The notes: generated by a model from the letters alone, not told the origin. A stretch of 64,000 nucleotides of DNA from Chryseobacterium wanjuense (GCF_900111495.1 NZ_FOIU01000002.1:434001-498000), one strand, 5' to 3'. Shown: positions 35,253 to 43,152, counted from the first letter of the stretch. Program-made: numbers and translations.

Positions 35253-35738
35253 ATGGAATACAAAGTAATATATCGAGATGAATATTATAATCAACATTAT
35301 CCTAAAATAGTTTCTAATGTTAATATTTTACATCCTTTGGAAATAAGTTGGCATTATGAAAATAAAATATTTAGTTTACTTTCTTCATCTGACGATTATA
35401 TAGGAAATGCATATGTATCGGATAATTTTTTAATAATTCGTTATACAGAAAATTCAAATACTCTTCATTTCGCTAACAATTTAATTGTTTATAATTTGAA
35501 TAAAGAAATAATTCATATCATTCCACCCCCAAAACCTAAAAAATGGTCAAAGAGCAATTCAATATACTCCTTAGGAGATAAAAAAATTATTGAAGGAAAA
35601 GAACATATTGCTGTTTCAATTTTTAAAGCTGATTATAATGATAATCATAGTGGGCAAGAAGAGATACATTATCTAAATTTAGAAAATTTAGAATATCATC
35701 CTTCATATTTTGAAAGTCATTATGATTCTGGAAGATAG
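35253..35738 (+). CDS. Orphan immunity-like protein 2
   Basis: 161 residues, no signal peptide, beta-rich appearance with Tyr/His/Asn-rich strands (HIIPPPKPKKWSKSNSIYSL near residue 90). The start codon lies at the junction with the WYL remnant, so no toxin fragment is left before it. The family is not recognised; the immunity role is inferred from its place in the array. Confidence 0.45.
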   Translation: MEYKVIYRDEYYNQHYPKIVSNVNILHPLEISWHYENKIFSLLSSSDDYIGNAYVSDNFLIIRYTENSNTLHFANNLIVYNLNKEIIHIIPPPKPKKWSKSNSIYSLGDKKIIEGKEHIAVSIFKADYNDNHSGQEEIHYLNLENLEYHPSYFESHYDSGR

Positions 35739-35774
35739 TTAAAACTCAAAAAATCTTTCCACAAAAATAAAACA

Positions 35775-35808
35775 CGACACCATTTGTCGCATTAAGCCCA
35801 TATCTTTG
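35775..35808 (+). promoter_or_regulatory. Regulon promoter G (operator plus -7 box)
   Basis: Operator CGACA-CCATT-TGTCG (perfect arms), 11-nt spacer, then TATCTTTG at 35801-35808, 18 nt before the truncated WYL gene. Confidence 0.85.
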
Positions 35809-35825
35809 TCTTACAAAATTAGATC

Positions 35826-36122
35826 ATGAAAAAAGATTTTTACCTGACAAGATATGCCTTAATTATAAAAAGATTAGAAAGTTCTCCGGCTACCTATTCG
35901 CAGCTGGAGGACTATCTTCTCAACTCATTCGAATTTCAGGATGCGGGAATCAAGAGCTACTCTATTCGTACCTTGCAGAGGGATATTCGTGAGATTTCGG
36001 ATCTTTTTAACCTTTCCATTCATAACAAGAAAAAGGGTGATAATCGATATTATATTGAAAGCCGCCCCACAATGGAAGTGGATGAATACAATCAAAAGCA
36101 ACCCCAGCAGGAAAAGGATTAA
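35826..36122 (+). pseudogene. Truncated WYL regulator (HTH domain only)
   Basis: The first 91 codons encode exactly the same residues as the full WYL regulator at 36508, then homology stops at 36097/36098 and eight unrelated codons (QPQQEKD) follow. The 272 matching nucleotides differ at eight positions, all synonymous by my reading. The product would keep the winged-helix DNA-binding domain and lose the WYL ligand-sensing domain. It may be a dead fragment, or an expressed HTH-only competitor at the shared operators. Confidence 0.8.
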
Positions 36123-36205
36123 ATAAAGCTACAAATAATAAATTCAAACCTGTTGATATAGTAATTACTGAAAAAAAAGTGACAATGTTTTGGATAAAAA
36201 AATAA
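36098..36205 (+). pseudogene. 3' fragment of a displaced toxin gene
   Basis: From the point where WYL homology ends, a different frame is open and reads ATPAGKGLNKATNNKFKPVD then IVITEKKVTMFWIKK and stop, 4 nt before the next ATG. This is the spacing of a toxin-immunity pair. It has no start codon of its own, so it is a remnant of a toxin C terminus left by recombination. Confidence 0.55.
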
Positions 36206-36209
36206 TATT

Positions 36210-36434
36210 ATGAAAAAAATAACTATCAAACGAGAGTACAATCAAGGGATTACAATTCTTAAAGTGTTATCATATTTTAGAGATAAAAATATAATTCAAT
36301 CAATTGAAGAAATTGGAAATTATCTAGATTCATATGAAAAGTATGATAAGGTAGAAATTAATGGAGATTCTGATAAAATTAATTTAGTAATTGAAGAATT
36401 AAATGAATATGGAGTTATTTATGAAGTTAATTAA
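36210..36434 (+). CDS. Orphan immunity-like protein 3
   Basis: 74 residues, charged, no signal peptide; an alpha/beta pattern with REYNQGITILKVLSYF and VEINGDSDKINLVIEELNEY. It starts 4 nt after the stop of the toxin-like fragment, which makes it the most convincing immunity candidate in the array. The family is not recognised. Confidence 0.5.
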   Translation: MKKITIKREYNQGITILKVLSYFRDKNIIQSIEEIGNYLDSYEKYDKVEINGDSDKINLVIEELNEYGVIYEVN

Positions 36435-36456
36435 ACTTATCCACAAAAACAAAACA

Positions 36457-36490
36457 CGACACCGTTTGTCGCATTAAGCTCATATATTTG
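36457..36490 (+). promoter_or_regulatory. Regulon promoter H of the WYL regulator
   Basis: Operator CGACA-CCGTT-TGTCG (perfect arms), 11-nt spacer, then TATATTTG at 36483-36490, 18 nt before the ATG. The regulator is thus probably autoregulated. Confidence 0.85.
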
Positions 36491-36507
36491 TCTTATAAAA
36501 TTCATCC

Positions 36508-37428
36508 ATGAAAAAAGATTTTTACCTGACAAGATATGCCTTAATTATAAAAAGATTAGAAAGTTCTCCGGCTACCTATTCGCAGCTGGAGGACTATCTA
36601 CTCAACTCATTCGAATTTCAGGATGCGGGAATCAAGAGCTACTCTATTCGTACCTTGCAGAGAGATATTCGGGAGATTTCCGATCTTTTTAATCTTTCCA
36701 TTCATAACAAGAAAAAGGGTGATAACCGATATTATATTGAGAGCCGCCCCACAATGGAAGTAGATGAATACAATCAAAAATTACTTGAGTCTTTTCAGGT
36801 AAGCAACGCCCTGAATCTTCATCCGGATTTCTCAGATTTTATCTTTTTTGAAAGCAGAAAACCTACGGGAGTTGAGAACTTTTATGATCTATTTTTCGCG
36901 ATCCGGAACAAGAGAATTGTTTCTTTCGAGCATTACAATTACAAAAACAAGTTGATGACTTCCCGAAAAGTTCATCCGTTGGCATTGAAAGAATCCAAAG
37001 ACAGATGGTACCTCATCGCGATCGATACAAAGGATAAAGCTTTAAAATCATTCGGTTTAGACAGGATTAATTATCTGGATGTGAGCGACAAAAAGTTCCG
37101 GGAAAAATACAATTACAATTTCAGGGAACATTTTAAAAATGCTTTCGGAGTCATGAATCTTACCGAGCAAAATCCACAGAAAATTGTTCTGAAATGCAGC
37201 CGGCATCAGGGAGAATATATCAAAAGTTTTCCTCTACATCAGTCTCAGAATTCAATAAAAGAAACACCGGAAGAAATCTTTTTTGAGTTTTTTTTGCACC
37301 CTACCTACGACTTCATGCAGGAAATTCTTTCTTACGGAAAAGAAGTGCAGGTCTTAGAACCGAAAGGTTTAGTTGATGACATCCGCAACCATCTGCAGGA
37401 GTCTCTGAACCGTTATCTGGAAAGCTAA
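36508..37428 (+). CDS. WYL-domain transcriptional regulator
   Basis: 306 residues. An N-terminal winged helix (about 5-80, with YSIRTLQRDIREISDLF as recognition helix region) is followed by a WYL sensor domain (about 125-205; W167-Y168-L169 in KDRWYLIAID, then FGLDRI) and a C-terminal WCX-like extension (to 306). WYL proteins bind nucleic-acid or nucleotide ligands and control DNA-damage responses (PafBC, DriD) or defence loci (BrxR, CapW). Its own promoter carries the inverted repeat shared by seven other promoters here, so it is the obvious regulator of the locus. Activator or repressor is not decidable. Confidence 0.9.
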   Translation: MKKDFYLTRYALIIKRLESSPATYSQLEDYLLNSFEFQDAGIKSYSIRTLQRDIREISDLFNLSIHNKKKGDNRYYIESRPTMEVDEYNQKLLESFQVSNALNLHPDFSDFIFFESRKPTGVENFYDLFFAIRNKRIVSFEHYNYKNKLMTSRKVHPLALKESKDRWYLIAIDTKDKALKSFGLDRINYLDVSDKKFREKYNYNFREHFKNAFGVMNLTEQNPQKIVLKCSRHQGEYIKSFPLHQSQNSIKETPEEIFFEFFLHPTYDFMQEILSYGKEVQVLEPKGLVDDIRNHLQESLNRYLES

Positions 37429-37481
37429 AAAGTTTCGCCCGGTTTCATATTTTTTGATTACATTTACATAAATATATCAAA

Positions 37482-38105
37482 GTGAAATCACTAATTCTTT
37501 GCCTTTTTTGTCTTATTTCTTCTTTTTGTTTTTCACAACAGACAGAGGAGTTTAAGAACGTAAAGAACTATTACAACCATCACCGCGTTCTGATTAATAA
37601 TGAATTTCAGAAAAAATACAGAACCGAGCCCAATGTTGCTTCCAAAGATGCCATCAAGAAAGATTTTTTACTTTTTATGAAAAAAATGGACAGCATAGAA
37701 AATGTAGCATTAATCGGAGCTTTATTAAAGGTAAAAAATCTTGAAGATCTCAATAAAATTCAGACCAAAACATCCACTGCTGAAAATCAATCGGATATGG
37801 TCACGACCACTGATAAGGCAGCAGATTATCCCGGCGGAATTAATGCGCTGAGACAGGAAGTTGCCAATCTTTTTTATTCTGATGGAGTGTATGCCGAAGA
37901 AAAAACCGTAAAAACCGATGTTGCTTTCATTGTAGAAAAAGACGGAACCATCAGCAATGTTCATGCTCAGGGTAATAATTTTACATTCAACAGACAGGCG
38001 GAAATTGCCCTGTACTCGATTTCGGAAAAGTTTTCTCCCGCTACCCTCAAAGGAAATACGGTGAGATATCACTTCAGACTTCCTTTAACGATCAATCTTG
38101 AATAA
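37482..38105 (+). CDS. Secreted protein with TonB C-terminal-like domain
   Basis: 207 residues, GTG start chosen because it retains the signal peptide (about 1-18, LILCLFCLISSFCF). The C-terminal part (about 110-207) has the TonB/energy-transducer pattern DYPGGINALRQEVANLF, then VAFIVEKDGTISNVHAQG and ALYSISEKFSPATLKG. It lacks the N-terminal membrane anchor and Pro-rich spacer of a true TonB, so it is probably a periplasmic relative. It lies 4 nt before tadA. Confidence 0.75.
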   Translation: MKSLILCLFCLISSFCFSQQTEEFKNVKNYYNHHRVLINNEFQKKYRTEPNVASKDAIKKDFLLFMKKMDSIENVALIGALLKVKNLEDLNKIQTKTSTAENQSDMVTTTDKAADYPGGINALRQEVANLFYSDGVYAEEKTVKTDVAFIVEKDGTISNVHAQGNNFTFNRQAEIALYSISEKFSPATLKGNTVRYHFRLPLTINLE

Positions 38106-38109
38106 ATAA

Positions 38110-38541
38110 ATGTTTACCGACGAATATTTCATGAAGATGGCTCTCAATGAAGCCGAAATTGCACTGGAAAAAGATGAGGTTCCCATCGGTTGTGTGGTGG
38201 TTTCCAACAATCGGGTCATTGCGAGGGCGCACAATCTTACCGAAACATTAAACGACGTCACAGCTCATGCAGAAATGCAGGCCATTACTTCTGCAGCCAA
38301 TTTTCTGGGCGGAAAATACCTGAAAGATTGCACGTTGTATGTTACTTTGGAGCCTTGCGTTATGTGTTCCGGAGCCCTTTCGTGGGCGCAGATTTCAAAG
38401 GTGGTGATTGGGGCGAGAGACGAGCAGAGAGGTTTTATTAATAAAAATCTCAGCCTTCATCCCAAAACAGAAATTGTTACCGGAATTATGGAAAATGAAT
38501 GTTCTTCAATCGTAAAAGAATTTTTTAAATCTAAACGCTAA
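38110..38541 (+). CDS. tadA: tRNA-specific adenosine deaminase
   Basis: 143-residue zinc deaminase converting A34 to inosine in tRNA-Arg(ACG). The catalytic H53-A-E55 (in TAHAEMQAI) and the zinc cysteines C83 and C86 (in EPCVMCSGAL) are intact. Length and the final FFKSKR tail fit TadA. It is the second gene of a pair with the TonB-like protein. Confidence 0.92.
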   Translation: MFTDEYFMKMALNEAEIALEKDEVPIGCVVVSNNRVIARAHNLTETLNDVTAHAEMQAITSAANFLGGKYLKDCTLYVTLEPCVMCSGALSWAQISKVVIGARDEQRGFINKNLSLHPKTEIVTGIMENECSSIVKEFFKSKR

Positions 38542-38639
38542 TTAACTTAAGCGCTGGAAAGAACTCAATTGATAGGAGAACAATGTCACTTCGAGTAGAT
38601 TTTAAAAAAAATCGTATCGAGAAGTTGAGTGATTAAAAT

Positions 38640-39173
38640 TTAATTAAATTTTTTCAAAACAGAATACAAAGCAATATCGAAATATTTTCCATCTTTTTTA
38701 ATATGCTGATGTAAAATCTCTTCTTTTTTCATTCCTATTTTTTCCATGATTTTTCCTGAGGCAGGATTGTGAAGAAAATGAGTCGCAAAAATTTTGTTGA
38801 ATGTTAATTCTTTAAATCCAAAATCAAGAACGGCTTTGGCTGCTTCTGTAACGAACCCCTGATTCCAATAGGTTTTTGCCATCCAATATCCCAATTCGGC
38901 CTTCCCTTCTCCTCTATCGTGAAGTCCGATTGCCCCGATTATTTTTTCATCTTTATCACGAATCGCAAATGTAAATCCCGAACCTTTTTCAAAAGCTTCT
39001 TTTGACATTTTCAACCAAAATTCAGCATCTTCCTGACGGTAAGGATACGGAATATTAGAAGTAAGATCAGAGAAAATTTTATCCTGCAGATAATCTACAA
39101 CAAAAGGAAGATCTTCCTCTTTCAATTGAGAGAGAATCAATCTTTCTGTTTCTATTTTTGGGAAGTTGTGCAT
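38640..39173 (-). CDS. GNAT-family acetyltransferase, RimJ/RimL-like
   Basis: 177 residues from the ATG chosen here. A longer start would add a Leu/Asn-rich stretch encoded by low-complexity GGTTGAG repeats and is rejected. ERLILSQLKEEDLPFVVDYL near the start and LGYWMAKTYWNQGFVTEAAK in the acetyl-CoA-binding region are typical of the RimJ/RimL branch. The substrate (probably an N-terminal amine or small molecule) is unknown. Confidence 0.85.
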   Translation of the reverse strand: MHNFPKIETERLILSQLKEEDLPFVVDYLQDKIFSDLTSNIPYPYRQEDAEFWLKMSKEAFEKGSGFTFAIRDKDEKIIGAIGLHDRGEGKAELGYWMAKTYWNQGFVTEAAKAVLDFGFKELTFNKIFATHFLHNPASGKIMEKIGMKKEEILHQHIKKDGKYFDIALYSVLKKFN

Positions 39174-39174
39174 T

Positions 39175-39258
39175 GTGTTGAGGTTGAAACGAAGGTTAAG
39201 GCTGAGGTTGAGATTTAACAGCATTAAATTTAGCCTCAGCCTCAGCTTTAACCTTAAA
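39175..39258. repeat. Low-complexity inverted repeat, GCTGAGGTT/AACCTCAGC type
   Basis: AAGGTTAAGGCTGAGGTTGA on one side and AGCCTCAGCTTTAACCTTAA on the other form an imperfect inverted repeat built of hexamer-like units. It separates the acetyltransferase and coaX genes. Confidence 0.5.
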
Positions 39259-40017
39259 TTATAAATCTTTTCCTAAAAAGTACAGTCCTTTCAGTGTATG
39301 AAGCCTGTCCATAACGTGGATTTTATCTGTTAAAGGTTTGTAGACATGGGAAACTCCGCCTGTTGCTACGACAAAACAATCGTCTTTTACCTCTTCATTT
39401 ATTCTGTCGATAAAGCCTTCCACCATTCCTAAAAATCCGTATACCATCCCGCTTTGCATGCAGGTAACGGTGTCTAATCCCAATACTGTTTTTGGTTTTT
39501 TCAACTCGATTTCCGGAAGCTGCGCGGTCTGACTAATCAATGAATTCAAAGCGGTCACAATCCCCGGAGCAATGATAACACCTAAAGTTTCGCCATCTTC
39601 CGCCACACAACTCGCTGTAAGTGCCGTTCCGAAATCCAGAACAATTTTCTTTCTGTTCGGATACATATTGTGGGCTGCAACGAGATTGGCATAAATATCA
39701 GTTCCCATCTGTTTCGATTTCGCGGCCACTCCTGAAGGTGTGTTCCGATCGACAATCACAGGAAGAATCCCATGAATTTTTTTAATCGCCGAACTCATCA
39801 CTTTCGTAAGCTGGGGTACCACCGAACCGATAATTATTTTACTGATCTCCTGAGGCTCTATTTTATAAGTTTGATACAGCATCAGCATCTGAGCGTATAA
39901 TTCGTCTGCCGTTCTGTAAGGTTTTGTATTGATCACCCACGAAATATCACAATTATCATCATCAAAAAGCCCAAATCTGATATTGCTGTTTCCTATGTTT
40001 ATTACGATTGAATTCAT
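39259..40017 (-). CDS. coaX: Type III pantothenate kinase
   Basis: 252 residues; first step of coenzyme A synthesis. The N-terminal phosphate loop INIGNSNIRFGLFD, the DxGTA motif in VLDFGTALTASCV and TPSGVAAKSKQMGTDIYANL are all present. Length and start are normal. It probably acts as a dimer and needs a monovalent cation, as known for the family. Confidence 0.93.
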   Translation of the reverse strand: MNSIVINIGNSNIRFGLFDDDNCDISWVINTKPYRTADELYAQMLMLYQTYKIEPQEISKIIIGSVVPQLTKVMSSAIKKIHGILPVIVDRNTPSGVAAKSKQMGTDIYANLVAAHNMYPNRKKIVLDFGTALTASCVAEDGETLGVIIAPGIVTALNSLISQTAQLPEIELKKPKTVLGLDTVTCMQSGMVYGFLGMVEGFIDRINEEVKDDCFVVATGGVSHVYKPLTDKIHVMDRLHTLKGLYFLGKDL

Positions 40018-40209
40018 TTATTTACTTTCAAAAGAAATTTCACTTATTCATCGAAATGAAATTCTATATTAATTTAAAAGTTTAAAATTAATGATTTTAA
40101 TAAAAAACACCTTCAAAATCAATCAAATTAAATTGACTTTCTAAAATTATTTATCTTTTAAAAACAAATTCATTACATTTAAAAATTCAAAAATCATTAA
40201 TCAATTTCC

Positions 40210-40812
40210 ATGAAAAAACTTGCCTTATTATTGCTTTTCCTTTTGAGTGTTCATTCTTTTGCGCAATCTGCTGAAACCATCAGGACATTATTTCAAAAGA
40301 TGAAAAAAGATGCCAATATCGATAAAAATGACAAAGCGGTATACAATCTTCTCGATGAATTTTACAATAAAAGTTTGCAGGCAGACAATGATGAAATGAC
40401 TGCTGAAACGGTGGAAAAAATCCAAATGCTGGCTTCTGATAAGAATACGAAAAACCTTCATATTTTAATGCTTTTCCTCATGTATCAGCAGCACATCAGC
40501 CAGACCGCAATGGTGGGAAAACCTTCTAATCCGGAATTTCAGATTGAAACGATGAGGTTATTGGAAGATGAAACCAAAGATGTTTACGGAAAAATTCCGG
40601 CCATTATTTATATTTACAAATATGAAGCATTAGACAGCGGAAAAGAAGAAGATCAGGCAAGAGCAACGATCGCTCAGGGATTGAAAGAATATCCCGATTC
40701 TGTTCCATTGAAAGTGTACAGCTATCTGAATACAAAAGATGAAAAAATAAAAAATGACCTTATTAAAAACCACGCCAATCACTGGATGGTAAAGCAATTC
40801 GAAATACAGTAA
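40210..40812 (+). CDS. Secreted protein of unknown function
   Basis: 200 residues with a signal peptide (about 1-19, LALLLLFLLSVHSFAQ). The rest is helical and TPR-like in rhythm (AETIRTLFQKMKKDANIDKN, ATIAQGLKEYPDSVPLKVYS) but no repeat is certain. It appears to be transcribed alone. The family is not recognised. Confidence 0.7.
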   Translation: MKKLALLLLFLLSVHSFAQSAETIRTLFQKMKKDANIDKNDKAVYNLLDEFYNKSLQADNDEMTAETVEKIQMLASDKNTKNLHILMLFLMYQQHISQTAMVGKPSNPEFQIETMRLLEDETKDVYGKIPAIIYIYKYEALDSGKEEDQARATIAQGLKEYPDSVPLKVYSYLNTKDEKIKNDLIKNHANHWMVKQFEIQ

Positions 40813-41017
40813 TTCGGTGTTAAAACTTTTTTAAAGAAAATTCTTTCTTATTTTCAAAACAAGTCGTTCGTTTGCAACCAAAAAAACTTATCCTATTTAG
40901 TATTATTTAAATTAGCACATTAGTTTCTTTAATCACATTTATGGGAAGTATAATTACATTTACTAAATAAAATAACACACTTACACATTTATAGTATCTA
41001 ATTATATGATACAATCA

Positions 41018-41025
41018 TAAATTTG
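41018..41025 (+). promoter_or_regulatory. -7 promoter element of the GG-leader peptide gene
   Basis: TAAATTTG lies 47 nt before the ATG of the small peptide gene. Confidence 0.45.
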
Positions 41026-41072
41026 ATAACAATACGAACAGTATTGACCAATAACAAGCTAAATAATTTATT

Positions 41073-41249
41073 ATGAAAAGTTTAAAAAAAATACCGAGAG
41101 CATCTTTAAAGGCTATTCAAGGAGGACAAGTATATTGTCCCATGCCTAGTGGCATCCCAGCAATATGTCCGGGAACTGTTTGCCCTGCCAATCCATGTCT
41201 GAACGTCAATTGTATCGTATCAGCTCGTGATTGCGGTTCACCATGGTAA
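41073..41249 (+). CDS. Cys-rich bacteriocin-like peptide with double-glycine leader
   Basis: 58 residues. The leader MKSLKKIPRASLKAIQGG has the LxxIxGG form of peptides cleaved by C39-peptidase ABC exporters. The predicted mature part is 40 residues with six cysteines (YCPMP, ICPG, VCPAN, PCLN, NCIV, DCGS), Pro-rich and nearly uncharged. Flavobacteriia encode many orphan 'bacteriocin-like' GG peptides. No exporter or modifying enzyme is adjacent, so maturation would depend on genes elsewhere. It has a promoter and a strong terminator of its own. Confidence 0.72.
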   Translation: MKSLKKIPRASLKAIQGGQVYCPMPSGIPAICPGTVCPANPCLNVNCIVSARDCGSPW

Positions 41250-41281
41250 TAGGTTAAAACTTTCTCAATTTTCAATACAAG

Positions 41282-41310
41282 AAAGGAGTATGTTTTTCAT
41301 ACTCCTTTTT
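41282..41310. terminator. Bidirectional terminator after the GG-leader peptide
   Basis: 11-bp perfect stem AAAGGAGTATG / CATACTCCTTT with a TTTTT loop and further T residues. It is shared by the peptide gene and the convergent M1 peptidase gene. Confidence 0.85.
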
Positions 41311-41316
41311 ACTTAA

Positions 41317-43152
41317 TCATTTCACTTCCACAAAATTATCCTCAAGATTCACATCCGCCAGTCTCTGGCTGAAATCAATTCCCAGAACGGACAATTGAGA
41401 TTTTGTATAAGGAACCGTAATGGTATATTCCTTCTGTGTCCAAGGCCAGTAAGGCATTGTTTTAAATTCTCCGTACGCATCTTTTTCTTTCCAGGTATGC
41501 GTCATATTCATCGGAATCTGATAGGTAACGATTTTTTTATCGGTTGTCATCACACTGAAATCAATCGGCATCGGAATTTGCCCGTTATTCACAAGAGTGA
41601 TGGTGGTAGATTTGGCTTCATATTTTACATCTTTTATTCCATAATCGATCGTTTTTGTAGTGTTGATCCAATAATTCTGGAACCACTTCAGATCCATCCC
41701 CGAAACTTTCTGAGCGATATGTAAGAAATCCCTGTCAGAAGGATGCTTCATACTCCACTGATCATAATATTGCTTTAATGTTTCGGCTAAGTTCTGCTCT
41801 CCCATGATGTAGCCCAACTCCACCAGATACAACTCCCCTTTCACATAAGAAGCATAGGTGTAAGAATTTCCGTTATCGTGATGATCGCCTAGCCAAACTG
41901 CAGGTTCTTCAATTCCTTTTTTAATAAAATTTCTGTAGGCATTCAAAGAATTGGCAAAAGGATTCGGAAGGTCTTCCGGAAAAAGCTGAGACATGACATA
42001 CGTTTCTGCATAGCTTGTAAACCCTTCATCCATCCATGGTCTCATCGATTCGTTGGTGGCGAGCATTTGCTGATACCATGAGTGAGCGCCTTCGTGAGCC
42101 ATTAAACCCATCAATCCGTTAATATCTTTAGCTTCGCCCAAAATCATCGTACACATTCCGTACTCCATTCCACCGTCACCGCCCTGGATGAAAGCGTAGG
42201 TCGGATAAACGTATTTCCCGAAGTGGGAATTCATGATTTGGAAATATTTGGTTATGTAAGGCTGAGCCTGCTCCCAAACTTTTGTTTTATCATTATTCTG
42301 ATACACCAAAAAAACTTTCGGGCCTTGCGGAACATCAAAACTTTTCACCACATAATCTTTATCTGCACTCCATGCAAAATCCAGCATATTTTTCGCGGTC
42401 CATCTCCATGTTGCTTTATTTTTTTCGGCTTTAATTTTTGCATTGGCATCATAGCCTTTCACTTCTGTCGGGTTTTCAAGGATTCCTCCGGCTCCGATTA
42501 CATAATCTTTATTGATTTTAATCGTCACATCAAAATCTGCAAAAGGGGCATGAAATTCTCTTCCGATATAATCAAAAGCTGCCCAACCGTCATAGTCATA
42601 TTCTGCAATTTTCGGGTACCACTGCGTCATGGTCATATCAACGCCTTCCTTGTTATTTCTTCCGCTTCTTCTGATCTGTTGAGGAATTACGGCATCCCAG
42701 TTCATGGTGAAAGTTGTGGTTGAATTTGGCTTAATCGGTTCTGCCAAATAGACTTTCATAATCGTCTCCTGAATTTCAAATTTTAAATCTTTTCCGTTCT
42801 GCTTAATCCAGTGGATATTTTGCGCTCCTTCTTCGTTTTTCGGAATGGAAGCCAATCTAGAAACTCCATCTTTTTGCAATCTTGAATCACCGTTTTTTCC
42901 CTGACCCGCCACTCTCTGATCCATCATGGAATTGGGTTTAAAAGCATTCCAGTACAAATGGAAATACACGACATTGAGCTCGTCCGGTGAATTGTTGGTG
43001 TATTCTAGCGTTTGATTTCCCTGATATGTAAATTTTTCAGCGTTCACATCAATATCCATCTTGTATTTCGCACTCTGCTGATAATAAGCTCCTTGCTGGG
43101 CCTGAAATTGAGAAATAATAAATGCAAATAAGATTGCAACCGATTTTTTCAT
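41317..43152 (-). CDS. M1-family metallopeptidase
   Basis: 611 residues with a signal peptide (about 1-20). The gluzincin motif H353-E354-x2-H357 (MAHEGAHSWY) and the third ligand E376 (in MDEGFTSYAE) are present, and GGMEYGMCTMI matches the exopeptidase GxMEN position with an altered end. It probably cleaves peptides in the periplasm. Proteins of this length and form are common in Bacteroidota. It appears to be a single-gene unit. Confidence 0.88.
   Translation of the reverse strand: MKKSVAILFAFIISQFQAQQGAYYQQSAKYKMDIDVNAEKFTYQGNQTLEYTNNSPDELNVVYFHLYWNAFKPNSMMDQRVAGQGKNGDSRLQKDGVSRLASIPKNEEGAQNIHWIKQNGKDLKFEIQETIMKVYLAEPIKPNSTTTFTMNWDAVIPQQIRRSGRNNKEGVDMTMTQWYPKIAEYDYDGWAAFDYIGREFHAPFADFDVTIKINKDYVIGAGGILENPTEVKGYDANAKIKAEKNKATWRWTAKNMLDFAWSADKDYVVKSFDVPQGPKVFLVYQNNDKTKVWEQAQPYITKYFQIMNSHFGKYVYPTYAFIQGGDGGMEYGMCTMILGEAKDINGLMGLMAHEGAHSWYQQMLATNESMRPWMDEGFTSYAETYVMSQLFPEDLPNPFANSLNAYRNFIKKGIEEPAVWLGDHHDNGNSYTYASYVKGELYLVELGYIMGEQNLAETLKQYYDQWSMKHPSDRDFLHIAQKVSGMDLKWFQNYWINTTKTIDYGIKDVKYEAKSTTITLVNNGQIPMPIDFSVMTTDKKIVTYQIPMNMTHTWKEKDAYGEFKTMPYWPWTQKEYTITVPYTKSQLSVLGIDFSQRLADVNLEDNFVEVK

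Noticed and set aside
22713..36490. CRISPR-type direct repeats
   Set aside because: The repeated units are promoters spaced by whole genes, not by uniform spacers, and no cas genes are present. The heptamer array at 49661 has no spacers at all.
23478..37428. CBASS defence operon (CapV-like patatin and CapW-like WYL regulator)
   Set aside because: No CD-NTase/cyclase or Cap2/Cap3 gene is present, and the two genes are 12 kb apart with fibre and toxin genes between them.
22772..37428. Prophage
   Set aside because: Fibre-like and endolysin-like genes are present, but there is no integrase, terminase, portal, capsid, sheath, tube or replication gene and no attachment repeats.
39174..39224. Longer start of the acetyltransferase gene
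   Set aside because: The extra residues are a Leu/Asn repeat produced by the intergenic GGTTGAG-type repeat; the conserved fold starts after the internal ATG.
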